Assembly (NCBI RefSeq): GCF_031458115.1 | Contig: NZ_JAVDXV010000003.1 | Location: forward strand, 124,001-188,000 | Length of the DNA stretch: 64,000 nucleotides | DNA from: Pelomonas asaccharophilus_A | GTDB taxonomy: Bacteria; Pseudomonadota; Gammaproteobacteria; Burkholderiales; Burkholderiaceae_C | Reading direction: 5' to 3' | In this document: positions 1 to 9,133 of the stretch, one piece after another | How positions within the stretch are numbered: the stretch's first letter is position 1 | How the letters are laid out: the number at the start of each line of letters is the position of its first letter | Program-made: the position numbers and the translations under genes | The notes under the pieces: model-generated | What the model saw: only the letters and a program-made list of their open reading frames with translations | Database searches by the model: none | Told to the model about the DNA's origin: nothing

Positions 1-2024
1 CGTCGGGCCGCTCCTTCCCCGGCCGGCTGGTGGACTTCGGCATCACGCCGGGCGCCTATGCCAACGCGGGCGCCAACTTCAGTGCCTGCGACCCGAACTT
101 CAACACCATCCAGACGCTGACGGACACGACGCCCAACGGCACGCCCATCAAGCGTTGCCGCTTCATCTACCCGTCCACGCAGGAGAACCTGCCCGACACC
201 AAGAAGGCCGACGCCTTCGGCCGGCTGACGCTGGACCTGGGCGGCGACTCGCAGCTCTTCTTTGAGGCCAGCTACGCGCGCAGCGAGGGCATAGGGCGCA
301 CGGCCGCCGTGCCCATCGACTCCACGGCGGGCCACGTGAAGGCCGACGGCACCTACCCGTCGTTCGCGCTGCCCATCAGCAGCAAATACTTCCCGCGCGA
401 CCTGCTGCTGAGCCTGGGCTACACGCCGGCGCAGTTCGACACGCTGGGCGGCGGCTTCACCGAGATCGCGATGCGCTCGGTGCCCGTGGGACTGCGCACC
501 AACAACACGCTGAACGAGCAGACCCGGCTGGTGGCCGGCGTCAGCGGCGTGCGCGCCGGCTGGGACTACGACGCCGGCCTGACCCTGTCGCAGGCCAAGG
601 GCTCGCTGGACTACTACAACTACCTGCACGAAGGCCGGTTCATCGCCGAGCTGGCCACCGGCGTCATCAACCCCTTCGGCCCGCAGGACGCCGCCGGCCT
701 GGCCGCGCTGGAGCGCGCCCGCATGGAAGGCGCGATGCGCCGCTCCAAGAGCACGGTCTATGCGCTGGACGCCAAGGCCAGCCGCGAGCTGATGCCCATG
801 GCCGGCGGCCCCATGATGCTGGCGCTGGGCCTGGACCTGCGCAAGGAGAAGGCCAACGACCGCCCGGTGAACAGCGACTACGAGCAGGGCCTGCACATCG
901 GCGGCGAGGGCTCGGTGCCGGTCACGACCGCGTCGCGCAGCATCTACGCGGTGTTCGGCGAACTCTCCATGCCCTTCGCCAAGGGCTGGGAGGCCACCGT
1001 CAAGGCGCGCTATGACAAGTACAACGACTTCGGCGGCACCTTCAATCCTGGTCTGACGCTGCGCTTCCAGCCGTCGCGTCAGCTGCTGCTGCGCGCCAGC
1101 GCGGGCACGGGCTTCCGCGCGCCGACGCTGTGGGACGTCAACAGCCCCACGGCCTTCACCAACACCGCCAACTCGCTGGTGGACCCGCAATGCCCGCCCG
1201 GCCAGGCCAACGACCCGCGCTGCGAGACGCAGTTCAACGTGCGCCTGTCCAGCGACCCAAGCCTGAAGCCCGAGAAGTCGCGCCAGTTCGCCGTGGGCGC
1301 CGTGTTCGAGCCGGTGCGCGACCTGTCCATCGCGCTGGACTACTGGCACATCCAGAAGAAGGACCAGATCGGCGTCATCGGCGGCGACGCCATCATGGCC
1401 GACCCGACGCTCTACCAGCGCTACATCGCCCGCGTCAAACGGTTGGCCAGCGGTTTCATCAGCTATATCGAGACGCCGGTGGAGAACCTCGGCGAGCTCA
1501 AGACCAGCGGCATCGACCTGGACGTCAAGGCCAGCTGGCCGCTGGGCGGCATGGGCCGCCTGGGCGCCAGCTTCGCCGGCACCTACGTCAACAGCTGGAA
1601 GCAGCAGAACGGCAAGGGCACGCCGTTCGTGTCGTACGACGGCACGGCTGGCGACGGCGCCGGCGTGCAGCCCGTGCCGACCTGGCAGCACACGTTGGGG
1701 CTGGACTGGAACCTCGGCAGCTGGAACGTCACGCTGGAGAACGTGTTCGTGAAGGGCTGGACCGAATCCGCCGGCCTGGTGGAAGCCAATGTGGGCCTGC
1801 CCGTGGAGTACAAGGTCAAGGACAGCAGCCGCTGGAACCTGTCGGTGGGCTGGAAGCCCGTGCCGACGCTGGCGCTGCGCGTCGGCGCGCGCAACGTGTT
1901 CGACGAGGATCCGCCGTTCACGGCCGTGTCCAGCTACGGCTCGCACGTGACCGGCTATGCCGGCAGCTTTGTCGACCCGCGCGGTCGCTTCTGGTACCTG
2001 AACGCGAGCTGGCAGTTCAAATGA
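1..2024 (+). CDS. TonB-dependent outer-membrane receptor (5' partial)
   Basis: C-terminal part of a TonB-dependent receptor beta-barrel; the reading frame is open to the left edge, so the signal peptide, TonB box and plug are outside the window or only partly inside. The visible 670 or so residues show typical barrel signatures: alternating aromatic strands, a segment with GTGFRAPTLWD near the middle, a later ARNVFDEDPPF motif, and a last strand ending in W-Q-F-K, the aromatic C-terminus needed for Bam-dependent assembly. The substrate cannot be told from this fragment; siderophores, cobalamin and plant or peptide oligomers are all possible. A strong terminator follows within 40 bases, so it is the last gene of its transcript. 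Confidence 0.93.
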   Translation, partial: SGRSFPGRLVDFGITPGAYANAGANFSACDPNFNTIQTLTDTTPNGTPIKRCRFIYPSTQENLPDTKKADAFGRLTLDLGGDSQLFFEASYARSEGIGRTAAVPIDSTAGHVKADGTYPSFALPISSKYFPRDLLLSLGYTPAQFDTLGGGFTEIAMRSVPVGLRTNNTLNEQTRLVAGVSGVRAGWDYDAGLTLSQAKGSLDYYNYLHEGRFIAELATGVINPFGPQDAAGLAALERARMEGAMRRSKSTVYALDAKASRELMPMAGGPMMLALGLDLRKEKANDRPVNSDYEQGLHIGGEGSVPVTTASRSIYAVFGELSMPFAKGWEATVKARYDKYNDFGGTFNPGLTLRFQPSRQLLLRASAGTGFRAPTLWDVNSPTAFTNTANSLVDPQCPPGQANDPRCETQFNVRLSSDPSLKPEKSRQFAVGAVFEPVRDLSIALDYWHIQKKDQIGVIGGDAIMADPTLYQRYIARVKRLASGFISYIETPVENLGELKTSGIDLDVKASWPLGGMGRLGASFAGTYVNSWKQQNGKGTPFVSYDGTAGDGAGVQPVPTWQHTLGLDWNLGSWNVTLENVFVKGWTESAGLVEANVGLPVEYKVKDSSRWNLSVGWKPVPTLALRVGARNVFDEDPPFTAVSSYGSHVTGYAGSFVDPRGRFWYLNASWQFK

Positions 2025-2056
2025 GCCGCCGGTCAGGGTCAGGCTCAAGGTAACAG

Positions 2057-2079
2057 GGGCTCCCTCGGGAGCCCTTTTT
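2057..2079 (+). terminator. Rho-independent terminator after the TonB receptor
   Basis: A perfect 7-bp stem (GGGCTCC at 2057-2063 with GGAGCCC at 2068-2074) with a 4-base loop is followed directly by five T residues. It lies 33 bases after the receptor stop codon and ends just before the first possible start codon of the kinase gene. Confidence 0.9.
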
Positions 2080-2110
2080 CATGGCGGCTGCGGTTATCGT
2101 GCGCGCACCC

Positions 2111-5100
2111 ATGAACGCACCTCACCCGCCCCTGGACCCGACGCGAGACCTGGACGTCTCCTTCCTCGCCGGCGGCGGCGAATTGGGCGAGCGCATCCGC
2201 GCCTTCGACTGGGCCGCCACGCCGCTGGGGCCGCCGGCGGGCTGGCCGCGCAGCCTGAAGACGGTGGTGCGCATCATGCTGACCTCGCGCCAGCCGATCT
2301 GGGTGGGCTGGGGGCCGGCGCTGACCTACCTCTACAACGACCCCTACAAGTCCATCATCGGCGGCAAGCACCCCGAGGCGCTGGGCCAGCCCACGCAGAT
2401 CGTCTGGCGCGAGATCTGGGACTACATGAAGCCGCTGCTGGACAGCGCCTGGAGCGGCGACGGCGTGTTCATCGAGAGCCAGCTACTCATCATGGAACGC
2501 CACGGCTACCGCGAGGAGACCTACTACACCTTCTCGTTCAGCCCCATTCCGGGAGACGACGGCCTGCCGGCCGGCATCCTGTGCACCAACTCCGACGAGA
2601 CACAGCGCGTCATCAGCGAGCGCCAGCTGGCGCTGCTGCGCGAACTGGCCGCGCGTGCCGCCGATGCGCGCACCGTCGATGTCGCGGTGCGGCGCTGTGT
2701 CGAGGCGCTGGAGACCCATGCGCGCGACCTGCCGTTCGCGCTGGTGCTGCTGCGCAAGCCGGGCGCCAACACGTTCGCGCTGGCGGGCGCCACCGGCGAG
2801 ACCGGGCCCTGGCTGGAGGCCGCCCGGGCCGCGTCGTGGCCCGCTGCCGAGGTGCTGGCATCGCAGCAGCCGCAGGTCGTCACGCTGCCCGACGGCGTCG
2901 CCTGGCCCAGCGGCGCCTGGGCCGAGCCACCGCGCCGCGCGCTGGTGCTGCCGATACGCCCGCCCGCCGACGCCGGCGTGGAGGGCGTGCTGGTGGCCGC
3001 CATCAACCCGCACCGCCTGCTGGATGCGCGCTACACCGACTTCCTGGGCCTGGTGGCGCAGCAGCTGTCGGCGGCGCTGGCCCATGCCGAGGCCTACGAG
3101 CAGCAGCACCGCAAGGCCGACGAGCTGGCGCGACTGGACCGCGCCAAGACGCGCTTCTTCTCCAACATCAGCCACGAGTTCCGCACGCCGCTGACGCTGA
3201 TGCTGGGGCCGCTGCACGACGCACTGGCCCGGCCGGGCCTGCCGCATGCCGAGCGCGAGAGGCTGGCGCTGGTGGAGCGCAATGCGCTGCGGCTGTCCAA
3301 GCTGGTGAACGCGCTACTGGAGTTCTCGCGCATCGAGGCCGGCCGGGTCACATCCACCTTCCGGCCCACCGACCTGGCCGCGTTGACCGGTGAACTGGCC
3401 AGCAGCTTCCGCTCCGCGATGGAGCAGGCCGGGCTGGACTTCCGCGTTTGCTGCCCCACGCTGCCCCAGCCGGTCTATGTGGACCGCGACCACTGGGAAC
3501 GCATCGTGCTGAACCTGCTGTCCAACGCGCTGAAGTACACGCTGCAGGGCCGCGTGTCGGTGCATGTGCGCGAGGAGCAGGGCATGGCGGTCGTGGACAT
3601 CGAGGACACCGGCGCCGGCGTGGCCGAGCACGAGGTGCCGCGGCTGTTCGAGCGCTTCCATCGCATCGAGGGTGCGCAGGCCCGCACGCATGAAGGCAGC
3701 GGCATCGGCCTGGCGCTGGTGCAGGAGCTGATGCGGCTGCATCACGGCGACATCGCCGTCGACAGCCAGCTGGGCCGCGGCAGCCGCTTCAGCCTGCGCC
3801 TGCCGCTGGGCCATGCCCACCTGCCGCCGGAACAGGTGCGGCACGACCAGGACATCCGGCCGCATGCCAGCCTGGCGCCGTCCTATGTGCGCGAGGCCAT
3901 GCGCTGGCTGCCCGACGCCGCGCCCGACGACGCCGCCGGCCCGGCCGGCCTGCAGGCCGACATCGGCGAGCGCTACCGCGCCACGCTGGGCGCGCGCATC
4001 GTCGTGGCCGACGACAACGCCGACATGCGGCAGTACCTGCGCAGCCTGCTGTCCCCCTTCTTCCGCGTGGAGGATGTGGCCGACGGGGAGCGGGCGCTGG
4101 CCGCGATACGCCGCGAGCGACCCGCGCTGCTGCTGTCCGACGTGATGATGCCGGGGCTGGACGGTTTCGAGCTGCTGGCCGCATTGCGTGCCGACCCGGC
4201 CACCAGCACGCTGCCCATCGTGCTGCTGTCGGCGCGTGCCGGCGAGGAGGCCCAGATCGAGGGCCTGGGGGCCGGCGCGGACGACTACCTCGTCAAGCCC
4301 TTCACCGCGCGTGAGCTGCTGGCCCGCGTGGCGGCGCTGATCGAGCTGGACCGGCTGCGCCGCGCCGGCGAGCAGCAGCTGCGGCTGTTCCTGGCCAATG
4401 CGCGCATGTACACCTGGAGCATCGACCTGCGCACGCGGCGGCTGACCATGTCCGACAACGCCGGCGATGTGCTGGGCGCGTCGGCCAATCACCTCGAGGG
4501 CGGTTTTGCGCTGGTGCATCCCGACGACGTGGACGGCATACGGCGCGCCATCGATGACGCGGCGAGCACGCGCGGCGGCTTCACGCAGGAGCTGCGCATC
4601 GTGCGGCCCGACAACGGCGACACACGCTGGCTGGAGGTGCGCGCGCAGGCGCTGCTGGACGAGGCCGGCGAGGCCATCGCGCTCAGCGGCATCTCCTTCG
4701 ACGTGACCGAGCGCAAGCACATGGAAGCCGCGCTGCGCGAGACGGACCGGCGCAAGGATGAGTTCCTGGCCATGCTCGCGCACGAGCTGCGCAACCCGCT
4801 GGCGCCGATACGCAGCGCCGCCGAGCTGTTGCAGCGCGCGGCGCCGCTGGACGCCCAGCAGCGCCGTGCCGTCGACATCGTGGACCGCCAGGTGCAGCAG
4901 ATGGCGCGCATGGTGGACGACCTGCTGGATGTGTCCCGCATCACGCATGGCCGCATCGAGCTGGAATGCGCGCCGGTGGACCTGGCCGGCGTCGTCGCGG
5001 CCGCGGTGGACGCGGCGTCACCCGCGATGACGGAGCGCCGCCACCGGCTGACCGTGTCCACGCAGGCCGGCCTGCATGTGCTGGGCGATGCGGCGCGGCT

Positions 5101-5824
5101 GCAGCAATGCGTCGTCAACCTGCTGTCCAACGCGGCCAAGTACACCGACGCGGGCGGCGAAATCCAGCTGAGCCTGCTGCGCGAGGGCGACTGGGCCGTC
5201 GTTCGCGTGGCCGACAGCGGCGTGGGCATCCCGCCCGAGATGCTGCCCAGCGTGTTCGACCTGTTCGTGCAGAGCACGCGCACGCTGGACCGCGCGCAGG
5301 GCGGGCTGGGCATTGGCCTGTCCATCGTCAAGCGGTTGGTGGAGATGCACGGCGGCCGCGCCGCGGCCAGCAGCGCGGGCGTGGGGGCGGGCGCGACCTT
5401 CGAGATTCGCCTGCCGCTGTCCACGCTGCCGCTGCCGGTCGCCGACACCCCGCCCGCAACGGCGCGCGACAGCCGCCGCGTGCTGGTCATCGACGACAAC
5501 GAGGACGCCGCCGAGTCGCTGGCGATGATGCTGAGGCTGGACGGCCACGAGGTCTGCACCGGCTTCGGCGCCGACGACGCGCTGCGCCTGGCCGACGAAT
5601 GGGTGCCCGACCTCGTGCTGCTGGACATCGGCCTGCCGGTGATGGACGGCTACGAGGTCGCGCGCCGGCTGCGCGCGCGACCGCAGGCGGCCACGCTGCG
5701 GCTGGTGGCGCTGACCGGCTATGGCCAGCCCGACGACCTGCGGCGCTCGGCCGAGGCGGGCTTCGACGGCCATCTGGTCAAGCCGGTGGACCTTGATGCA
5801 TTGGCCCGCGTGATGCGGGGCTAG
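2111..5824 (+). CDS. Hybrid sensor histidine kinase, PAS-GAF-HK-REC-PAS-HK-REC
   Basis: A 1237-residue soluble signalling protein with two complete kinase cores. Order: an N-terminal PAS-like region (about 10-170), a GAF-like region (about 175-335), HisKA with phospho-His355 in SHEFRTPL, an ATPase domain to about 580, a receiver with acceptor Asp677 (LSDVMMPG), a second PAS (about 770-880), a second HisKA with His891 (AHELRNPL), a second ATPase domain to about 1115, and a C-terminal receiver with Asp1172 (LLDIGLPVMDG). No membrane segment is seen, so the input is probably cytoplasmic. I chose ATG 2111 because the earlier ATG at 2081 sits against the terminator T-tract; neither has a clear Shine-Dalgarno. 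No separate output regulator is adjacent. Confidence 0.9.
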   Translation: MNAPHPPLDPTRDLDVSFLAGGGELGERIRAFDWAATPLGPPAGWPRSLKTVVRIMLTSRQPIWVGWGPALTYLYNDPYKSIIGGKHPEALGQPTQIVWREIWDYMKPLLDSAWSGDGVFIESQLLIMERHGYREETYYTFSFSPIPGDDGLPAGILCTNSDETQRVISERQLALLRELAARAADARTVDVAVRRCVEALETHARDLPFALVLLRKPGANTFALAGATGETGPWLEAARAASWPAAEVLASQQPQVVTLPDGVAWPSGAWAEPPRRALVLPIRPPADAGVEGVLVAAINPHRLLDARYTDFLGLVAQQLSAALAHAEAYEQQHRKADELARLDRAKTRFFSNISHEFRTPLTLMLGPLHDALARPGLPHAERERLALVERNALRLSKLVNALLEFSRIEAGRVTSTFRPTDLAALTGELASSFRSAMEQAGLDFRVCCPTLPQPVYVDRDHWERIVLNLLSNALKYTLQGRVSVHVREEQGMAVVDIEDTGAGVAEHEVPRLFERFHRIEGAQARTHEGSGIGLALVQELMRLHHGDIAVDSQLGRGSRFSLRLPLGHAHLPPEQVRHDQDIRPHASLAPSYVREAMRWLPDAAPDDAAGPAGLQADIGERYRATLGARIVVADDNADMRQYLRSLLSPFFRVEDVADGERALAAIRRERPALLLSDVMMPGLDGFELLAALRADPATSTLPIVLLSARAGEEAQIEGLGAGADDYLVKPFTARELLARVAALIELDRLRRAGEQQLRLFLANARMYTWSIDLRTRRLTMSDNAGDVLGASANHLEGGFALVHPDDVDGIRRAIDDAASTRGGFTQELRIVRPDNGDTRWLEVRAQALLDEAGEAIALSGISFDVTERKHMEAALRETDRRKDEFLAMLAHELRNPLAPIRSAAELLQRAAPLDAQQRRAVDIVDRQVQQMARMVDDLLDVSRITHGRIELECAPVDLAGVVAAAVDAASPAMTERRHRLTVSTQAGLHVLGDAARLQQCVVNLLSNAAKYTDAGGEIQLSLLREGDWAVVRVADSGVGIPPEMLPSVFDLFVQSTRTLDRAQGGLGIGLSIVKRLVEMHGGRAAASSAGVGAGATFEIRLPLSTLPLPVADTPPATARDSRRVLVIDDNEDAAESLAMMLRLDGHEVCTGFGADDALRLADEWVPDLVLLDIGLPVMDGYEVARRLRARPQAATLRLVALTGYGQPDDLRRSAEAGFDGHLVKPVDLDALARVMRG

Positions 5825-5837
5825 CGCCAGTGGCTCG

Positions 5838-6443
5838 CTAAAGCACCCGCGGCAGATCCCGCCGGACCGCGATGCGGTCGCCGAAGTCGAAATGCCACCA
5901 CTCGGTGGTGATGCCCTGGAAGCCTGCCTCGCGCATGGCCGCGCGCAGCCAGCCACGCTCGACCAGATGCTCGGGCTTCAACGCGCCCAGCGCGAGGTGT
6001 TCGGCCTCGTGGTCGGGGTGGGAGGCCAGCGTCATCTCGTCGAAGCCGCTGCCCATGTCCACCTCGCGGTCTTGCGGGTCCAGCAGCGTCAGGTCCACGG
6101 CCATGCCGTAGCTGTGGATGGAGCCGCGCTCGGGGTTGGCGAGGTACATCGTCAGCGGCGTGCCCTGCAGTTCGTCCCACAGGCGCTGCTGCACGCGTTG
6201 CGGCCGCAGCGCGTCAAGCACCAGCAGGCGGTAGCCGGGGCGGCGCTGCGCCAGCCAGGCGGCGGCGGCTTCCAGCGCTTCGGCGGCCTCGCGGCGCAGC
6301 CAGTGGCAGTCGAAGCCCTCGTAGACGGAGTGGCCCACGAAGTTGTCGGCCGTGGCGTAGCGCAGGTCCACGGCGATGCCGTGTTGCAGCGAGTCCAGCC
6401 GCCGGAAGTCCGCGTGGCTGGCGATCTCTTCGATGGGGATCAC
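5838..6443 (-). CDS. ddpX: D-alanyl-D-alanine dipeptidase (VanX/DdpX-like, M15D)
   Basis: A 201-residue zinc dipeptidase that hydrolyses D-Ala-D-Ala, probably for use of peptidoglycan-derived dipeptide as nutrient as with E. coli DdpX. The M15D signatures are present: SIHSYGMAVD with the zinc-binding His and Asp, and EWWHF with the catalytic Glu and third zinc ligand. The start is a GTG that overlaps the stop of the upstream LysR gene in a GTGA arrangement, so the two are translationally coupled. No signal peptide is seen, so it should be cytoplasmic. It ends 13 bases from the convergent kinase gene. Confidence 0.9.
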   Translation of the reverse strand: MIPIEEIASHADFRRLDSLQHGIAVDLRYATADNFVGHSVYEGFDCHWLRREAAEALEAAAAWLAQRRPGYRLLVLDALRPQRVQQRLWDELQGTPLTMYLANPERGSIHSYGMAVDLTLLDPQDREVDMGSGFDEMTLASHPDHEAEHLALGALKPEHLVERGWLRAAMREAGFQGITTEWWHFDFGDRIAVRRDLPRVL

Positions 6444-7339
6444 GGGAGTCTTGCGAGGTGGGCCGATGCGGCCGCGGTGATGAACTTGACCAGGCGGCGC
6501 GAGGCCTGGCCCAGCGGCGCGTTGGCGGCGCTGAGCAGGTAGAGGTTGACGTTGACCGTGGGCGCCAGCGGCCGCACGCGCACCCTGCTGACGTCGGCGC
6601 TGGCAGCCGTGAACGGGTCCACCAGCGTCATGCCCACGCCGGCCTCCACCAGCGCGCGGGCGAGCTGGTAGGTCTGCACGGTGATGCGGCTTGCCAGTGG
6701 CTGGCCCAGCGCCTCGCCGGCGTGGTGCAGCAAGCCGGCCAGCGGGTCGTCGCTCTGCAGGCCGACGATCTCGGTGCGGATGTCGGCCAGGCCCAGCGGG
6801 CCATCGCTCTGTGCCTCCGGGCTGCCCAGCGGGCACAGCGCCACCATCGCGCCGCTGGCGATGACCTCGGCCTTGATGCCGGGATGGCGCGGGTCCTGCA
6901 GCGACAGGGCCAGGTCGGCCTCGCCCAGCAGCAGCGCCGACACGATTTCGCGCGTGTGGTGCGTGGCCAGCGAGCAGCTGGCGTTCGGGAAGGCCTTGCA
7001 CCAGGGTGTCATCGCGGCGGGCACGATGGCGGTGGCCAGCGCCGGCGTGGCCACCAGCCGTACCTGCTCGGCCTCGCCGCTCTTCAGGTTGGCGGCCAGG
7101 CGGCGTATGCCCACCAGGTCGCGATTCAGCTTGTCGATCTCGACGAACAGCCGCTGCGCCTCGGGCGTGGGGTAGAGCTTGCCGCGCACGCGGTCGAACA
7201 GCGCCATGCCCAGCTGCAGCTCGCAGTGCTGCAGCACCTTGGTCACGGCGGGCTGCGAGATGTGCAGCAGCTGGGCGGCACCGCTGATGGTGCCGGCCTG
7301 CATGATGGCGTGGAAGACTTCGATGTGACGTAGACGCAT
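6440..7339 (-). CDS. LysR-family transcriptional regulator
   Basis: A 299-residue LysR-type regulator. The N-terminal winged HTH is clear (MRLRHIEVFHAIM, GAAQLLHISQPAVTK at about 20-35), followed by an effector-binding domain. It is co-transcribed with the D-Ala-D-Ala dipeptidase and lies next to a peptide-binding protein, so a role in peptide or cell-wall dipeptide use is a fair inference. ATG 7339 is chosen over an upstream GTG at 7360 because LysR proteins usually begin five to seven residues before the conserved helix. A candidate LysR-type site lies at 9097-9119. Confidence 0.92.
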   Translation of the reverse strand: MRLRHIEVFHAIMQAGTISGAAQLLHISQPAVTKVLQHCELQLGMALFDRVRGKLYPTPEAQRLFVEIDKLNRDLVGIRRLAANLKSGEAEQVRLVATPALATAIVPAAMTPWCKAFPNASCSLATHHTREIVSALLLGEADLALSLQDPRHPGIKAEVIASGAMVALCPLGSPEAQSDGPLGLADIRTEIVGLQSDDPLAGLLHHAGEALGQPLASRITVQTYQLARALVEAGVGMTLVDPFTAASADVSRVRVRPLAPTVNVNLYLLSAANAPLGQASRRLVKFITAAASAHLARLP

Positions 7340-7352
7340 GATGAACTCAAAG

Positions 7353-7425
7353 GCAACCACGTAGCCACAGAGGCACAGAGAAAAAGCAAATGAATTGCTC
7401 TGTGTCTCTGTGCCTCTGTGGTTGC
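7353..7425. repeat. Dispersed palindromic repeat (CACAGAGGCACAGAG type)
   Basis: A perfect 17-bp inverted repeat (7365-7381 with 7405-7421) separated by 23 A/T-rich bases. The flanks GCAACCAC (7353-7360) and GTGGTTGC (7418-7425) are also exact reverse complements, giving an alternative pairing. From memory, this core motif recurs in intergenic spaces of many proteobacterial genomes. It lies downstream of the peptide-binding-protein stop on the minus strand and could end that transcript. Confidence 0.8.
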
Positions 7426-7438
7426 ATTTTCCGCAGCG

Positions 7439-9019
7439 TCACTTTCTGTAGACGCCCTCGAAGTCCACGCTGCCGTTCGGCGCCATCTTGAAGCCGACGA
7501 CGTCCTTGCGGATGGGGATGTAGACGGTGGAGTGCGCCATCGTGATCCACGGCCGCTCGCGCTTGAAGATCTCCTGCGCCTTCTCGTACATCGCGTTGCG
7601 CTTGGCTTGGTCGGGCGTCGCGCGGGCCTCGTCGATGAGCTTCTCGAACTCGGCGTTGCAGAACTTGATGCCGCCCCGGCTGGTCGCGCAGCTGAGGTTG
7701 GGCGTCAGGAAGTCGTCGGCGTCACCGGTCTCGCCGCTCCAGCCGCTCATGTAGACGTTGTGCTCGCCGTTGTTGGCGCGCTTCAGGTACTCGCCCCACT
7801 CGTAGGTCTTGATGTTGGCCTTGACGCCGATCTTGGCCCAGTCCTGCTGGATGAGCTGCGCCATCAGCTGGCCGTTGGGGTTGGTGGGGCGCTGCACCGG
7901 CAGGGCCCACAGGTCGAGCTCGAAGCCGTTGGGGAAGCCGGCCTTGGCCAGCATGGCCTTGGCCTTGGCGGGGTCGAACTCGTTCTTCAGCTTCTTGTTG
8001 TAGCCGGGGATGGCGGGCGGAAAGGCGCTGACGGCCTGCATCGCGTCGCCGCGCGGGAACAGCGCCTTGAAGATGGCGCCGCGGTCGATGGCGATGTCCA
8101 GCGCCTCGCGTACCTCGCGCTTGTCGGTGGGCGCCTTCTTCAGGTTGAAGGCCAGGTAGGAGATGTTCAGCGCCTGGATCTTCTCGATGCTGACGTTGGC
8201 GTTGCCCGCCAGGCCGGCGATGTCCACGTCGCGCAGCGCGGCCGTCACATGGCATTCGCCGGCGGCGATCTTCTGCACGCGCACATTGGGCTCGCGGCTG
8301 ATGCTGAACACCAGGTTGGTCGTCGGCTGCTTGCCGCCCCAGTAGTCGGGGTTGGCCGTCATGCGCAGCACGTCGTCCTTGGCATAGCTCTTGAACAGGA
8401 ACGGGCCGGTGCCCACCGGCTGCACATTGATCTGGCTGGCCTTGCCGGCCTTCAGCAGCTGCGCCCCGTACTCGGCCGAATGGATGCCGGCCCAGGCGAA
8501 CGCGAAGTTGGCGACGAAGGTCACGTTGGGCTGGTTCAGCCGGAAGCGCACCGTCAGGTCGTCCACCTTGTCGATGCCGGCGATGAGTTTGGGCAGGCCC
8601 AGGTTCTGCGGGTAGATGAAGTTGGCCGTGAAGGCCTTGTTGAACGGGTGGTTGGGGTCGATGAAGCGGCTGAACGTGAAGATCACGTCGTCGGCGTTCA
8701 GGTCGCGTGTGGGCTTGAACCACGGCGTGCTGTGGAACTTCACGCCGGGGCGCAGCTTGAAGGTGAAGCTCTTGGCGTCGGGCGAGATCTCCCAGCTGGT
8801 GGCCAGCTTGGGCGTCAGCTCGGTGGTGGGCCGCTTGAAGCCCAGCAGGCCGTCAAACATCTGCGAGCTGACCGTATTGGTGCTGGCGCTGTCCCACATG
8901 CCGGGGTCGAAGCCCTCGGGGCTGGCATCGGCACAGTAGATCAGCGGCTTGCCCTGGGCCTGGACGGCGGCGGGCAGCAGGGCGGCGGACAGGGCGAGCA
9001 GCGGAACGGCGAGCTTCAT
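7439..9019 (-). CDS. Periplasmic peptide-binding protein of an ABC transporter (SBP_bac_5)
   Basis: A 526-residue extracytoplasmic solute-binding protein of the DppA/OppA family, delivering di- or oligopeptides to an inner-membrane ABC permease. It begins with a clear Sec signal peptide (hydrophobic LAVPLLALSAALLPAAV, cleavage near AVQA-QG) and continues with family hallmarks such as YCADASPEGFDP, the PVGTGPFLFKSY segment, and the AKAMLAKAGFPNGF helix. ATG 9019 is chosen since it gives the signal peptide; the open frame continues further up without one. No permease or ATPase gene is adjacent, so it must work with components coded elsewhere. Confidence 0.92.
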   Translation of the reverse strand: MKLAVPLLALSAALLPAAVQAQGKPLIYCADASPEGFDPGMWDSASTNTVSSQMFDGLLGFKRPTTELTPKLATSWEISPDAKSFTFKLRPGVKFHSTPWFKPTRDLNADDVIFTFSRFIDPNHPFNKAFTANFIYPQNLGLPKLIAGIDKVDDLTVRFRLNQPNVTFVANFAFAWAGIHSAEYGAQLLKAGKASQINVQPVGTGPFLFKSYAKDDVLRMTANPDYWGGKQPTTNLVFSISREPNVRVQKIAAGECHVTAALRDVDIAGLAGNANVSIEKIQALNISYLAFNLKKAPTDKREVREALDIAIDRGAIFKALFPRGDAMQAVSAFPPAIPGYNKKLKNEFDPAKAKAMLAKAGFPNGFELDLWALPVQRPTNPNGQLMAQLIQQDWAKIGVKANIKTYEWGEYLKRANNGEHNVYMSGWSGETGDADDFLTPNLSCATSRGGIKFCNAEFEKLIDEARATPDQAKRNAMYEKAQEIFKRERPWITMAHSTVYIPIRKDVVGFKMAPNGSVDFEGVYRK

Positions 9020-9096
9020 GACGGCGGGCAGGGTGTTCGGGCGACGGCAGATTGTTCGGAGCGCCCCGGCCGGCCGCAAGCGCGGCCAAGACCATG

Positions 9097-9119
9097 GGGC
9101 ATAACAAAAGCTTATACCC
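9097..9119. promoter_or_regulatory. Candidate LysR-type operator in a divergent intergenic region
   Basis: An inverted repeat GGGCATAA-N7-TTATACCC with one mismatch in eight, containing ATAA-N7-TTAT, the spacing typical of LysR-type T-N11-A sites. It lies between the peptide-binding protein (minus strand) and the hydrolase (plus strand), with a GGAGG ribosome site 4 bases beyond it. The LysR regulator at 6440-7339 is the nearest candidate. Confidence 0.5.
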
Positions 9120-9133
9120 AATGGAGGTTCACA

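Noticed and set aside
3314..4948. A 544-codon minus-strand frame inside the hybrid kinase
   Set aside because: Antisense shadow of kinase and receiver domains; composition is unlike a protein.
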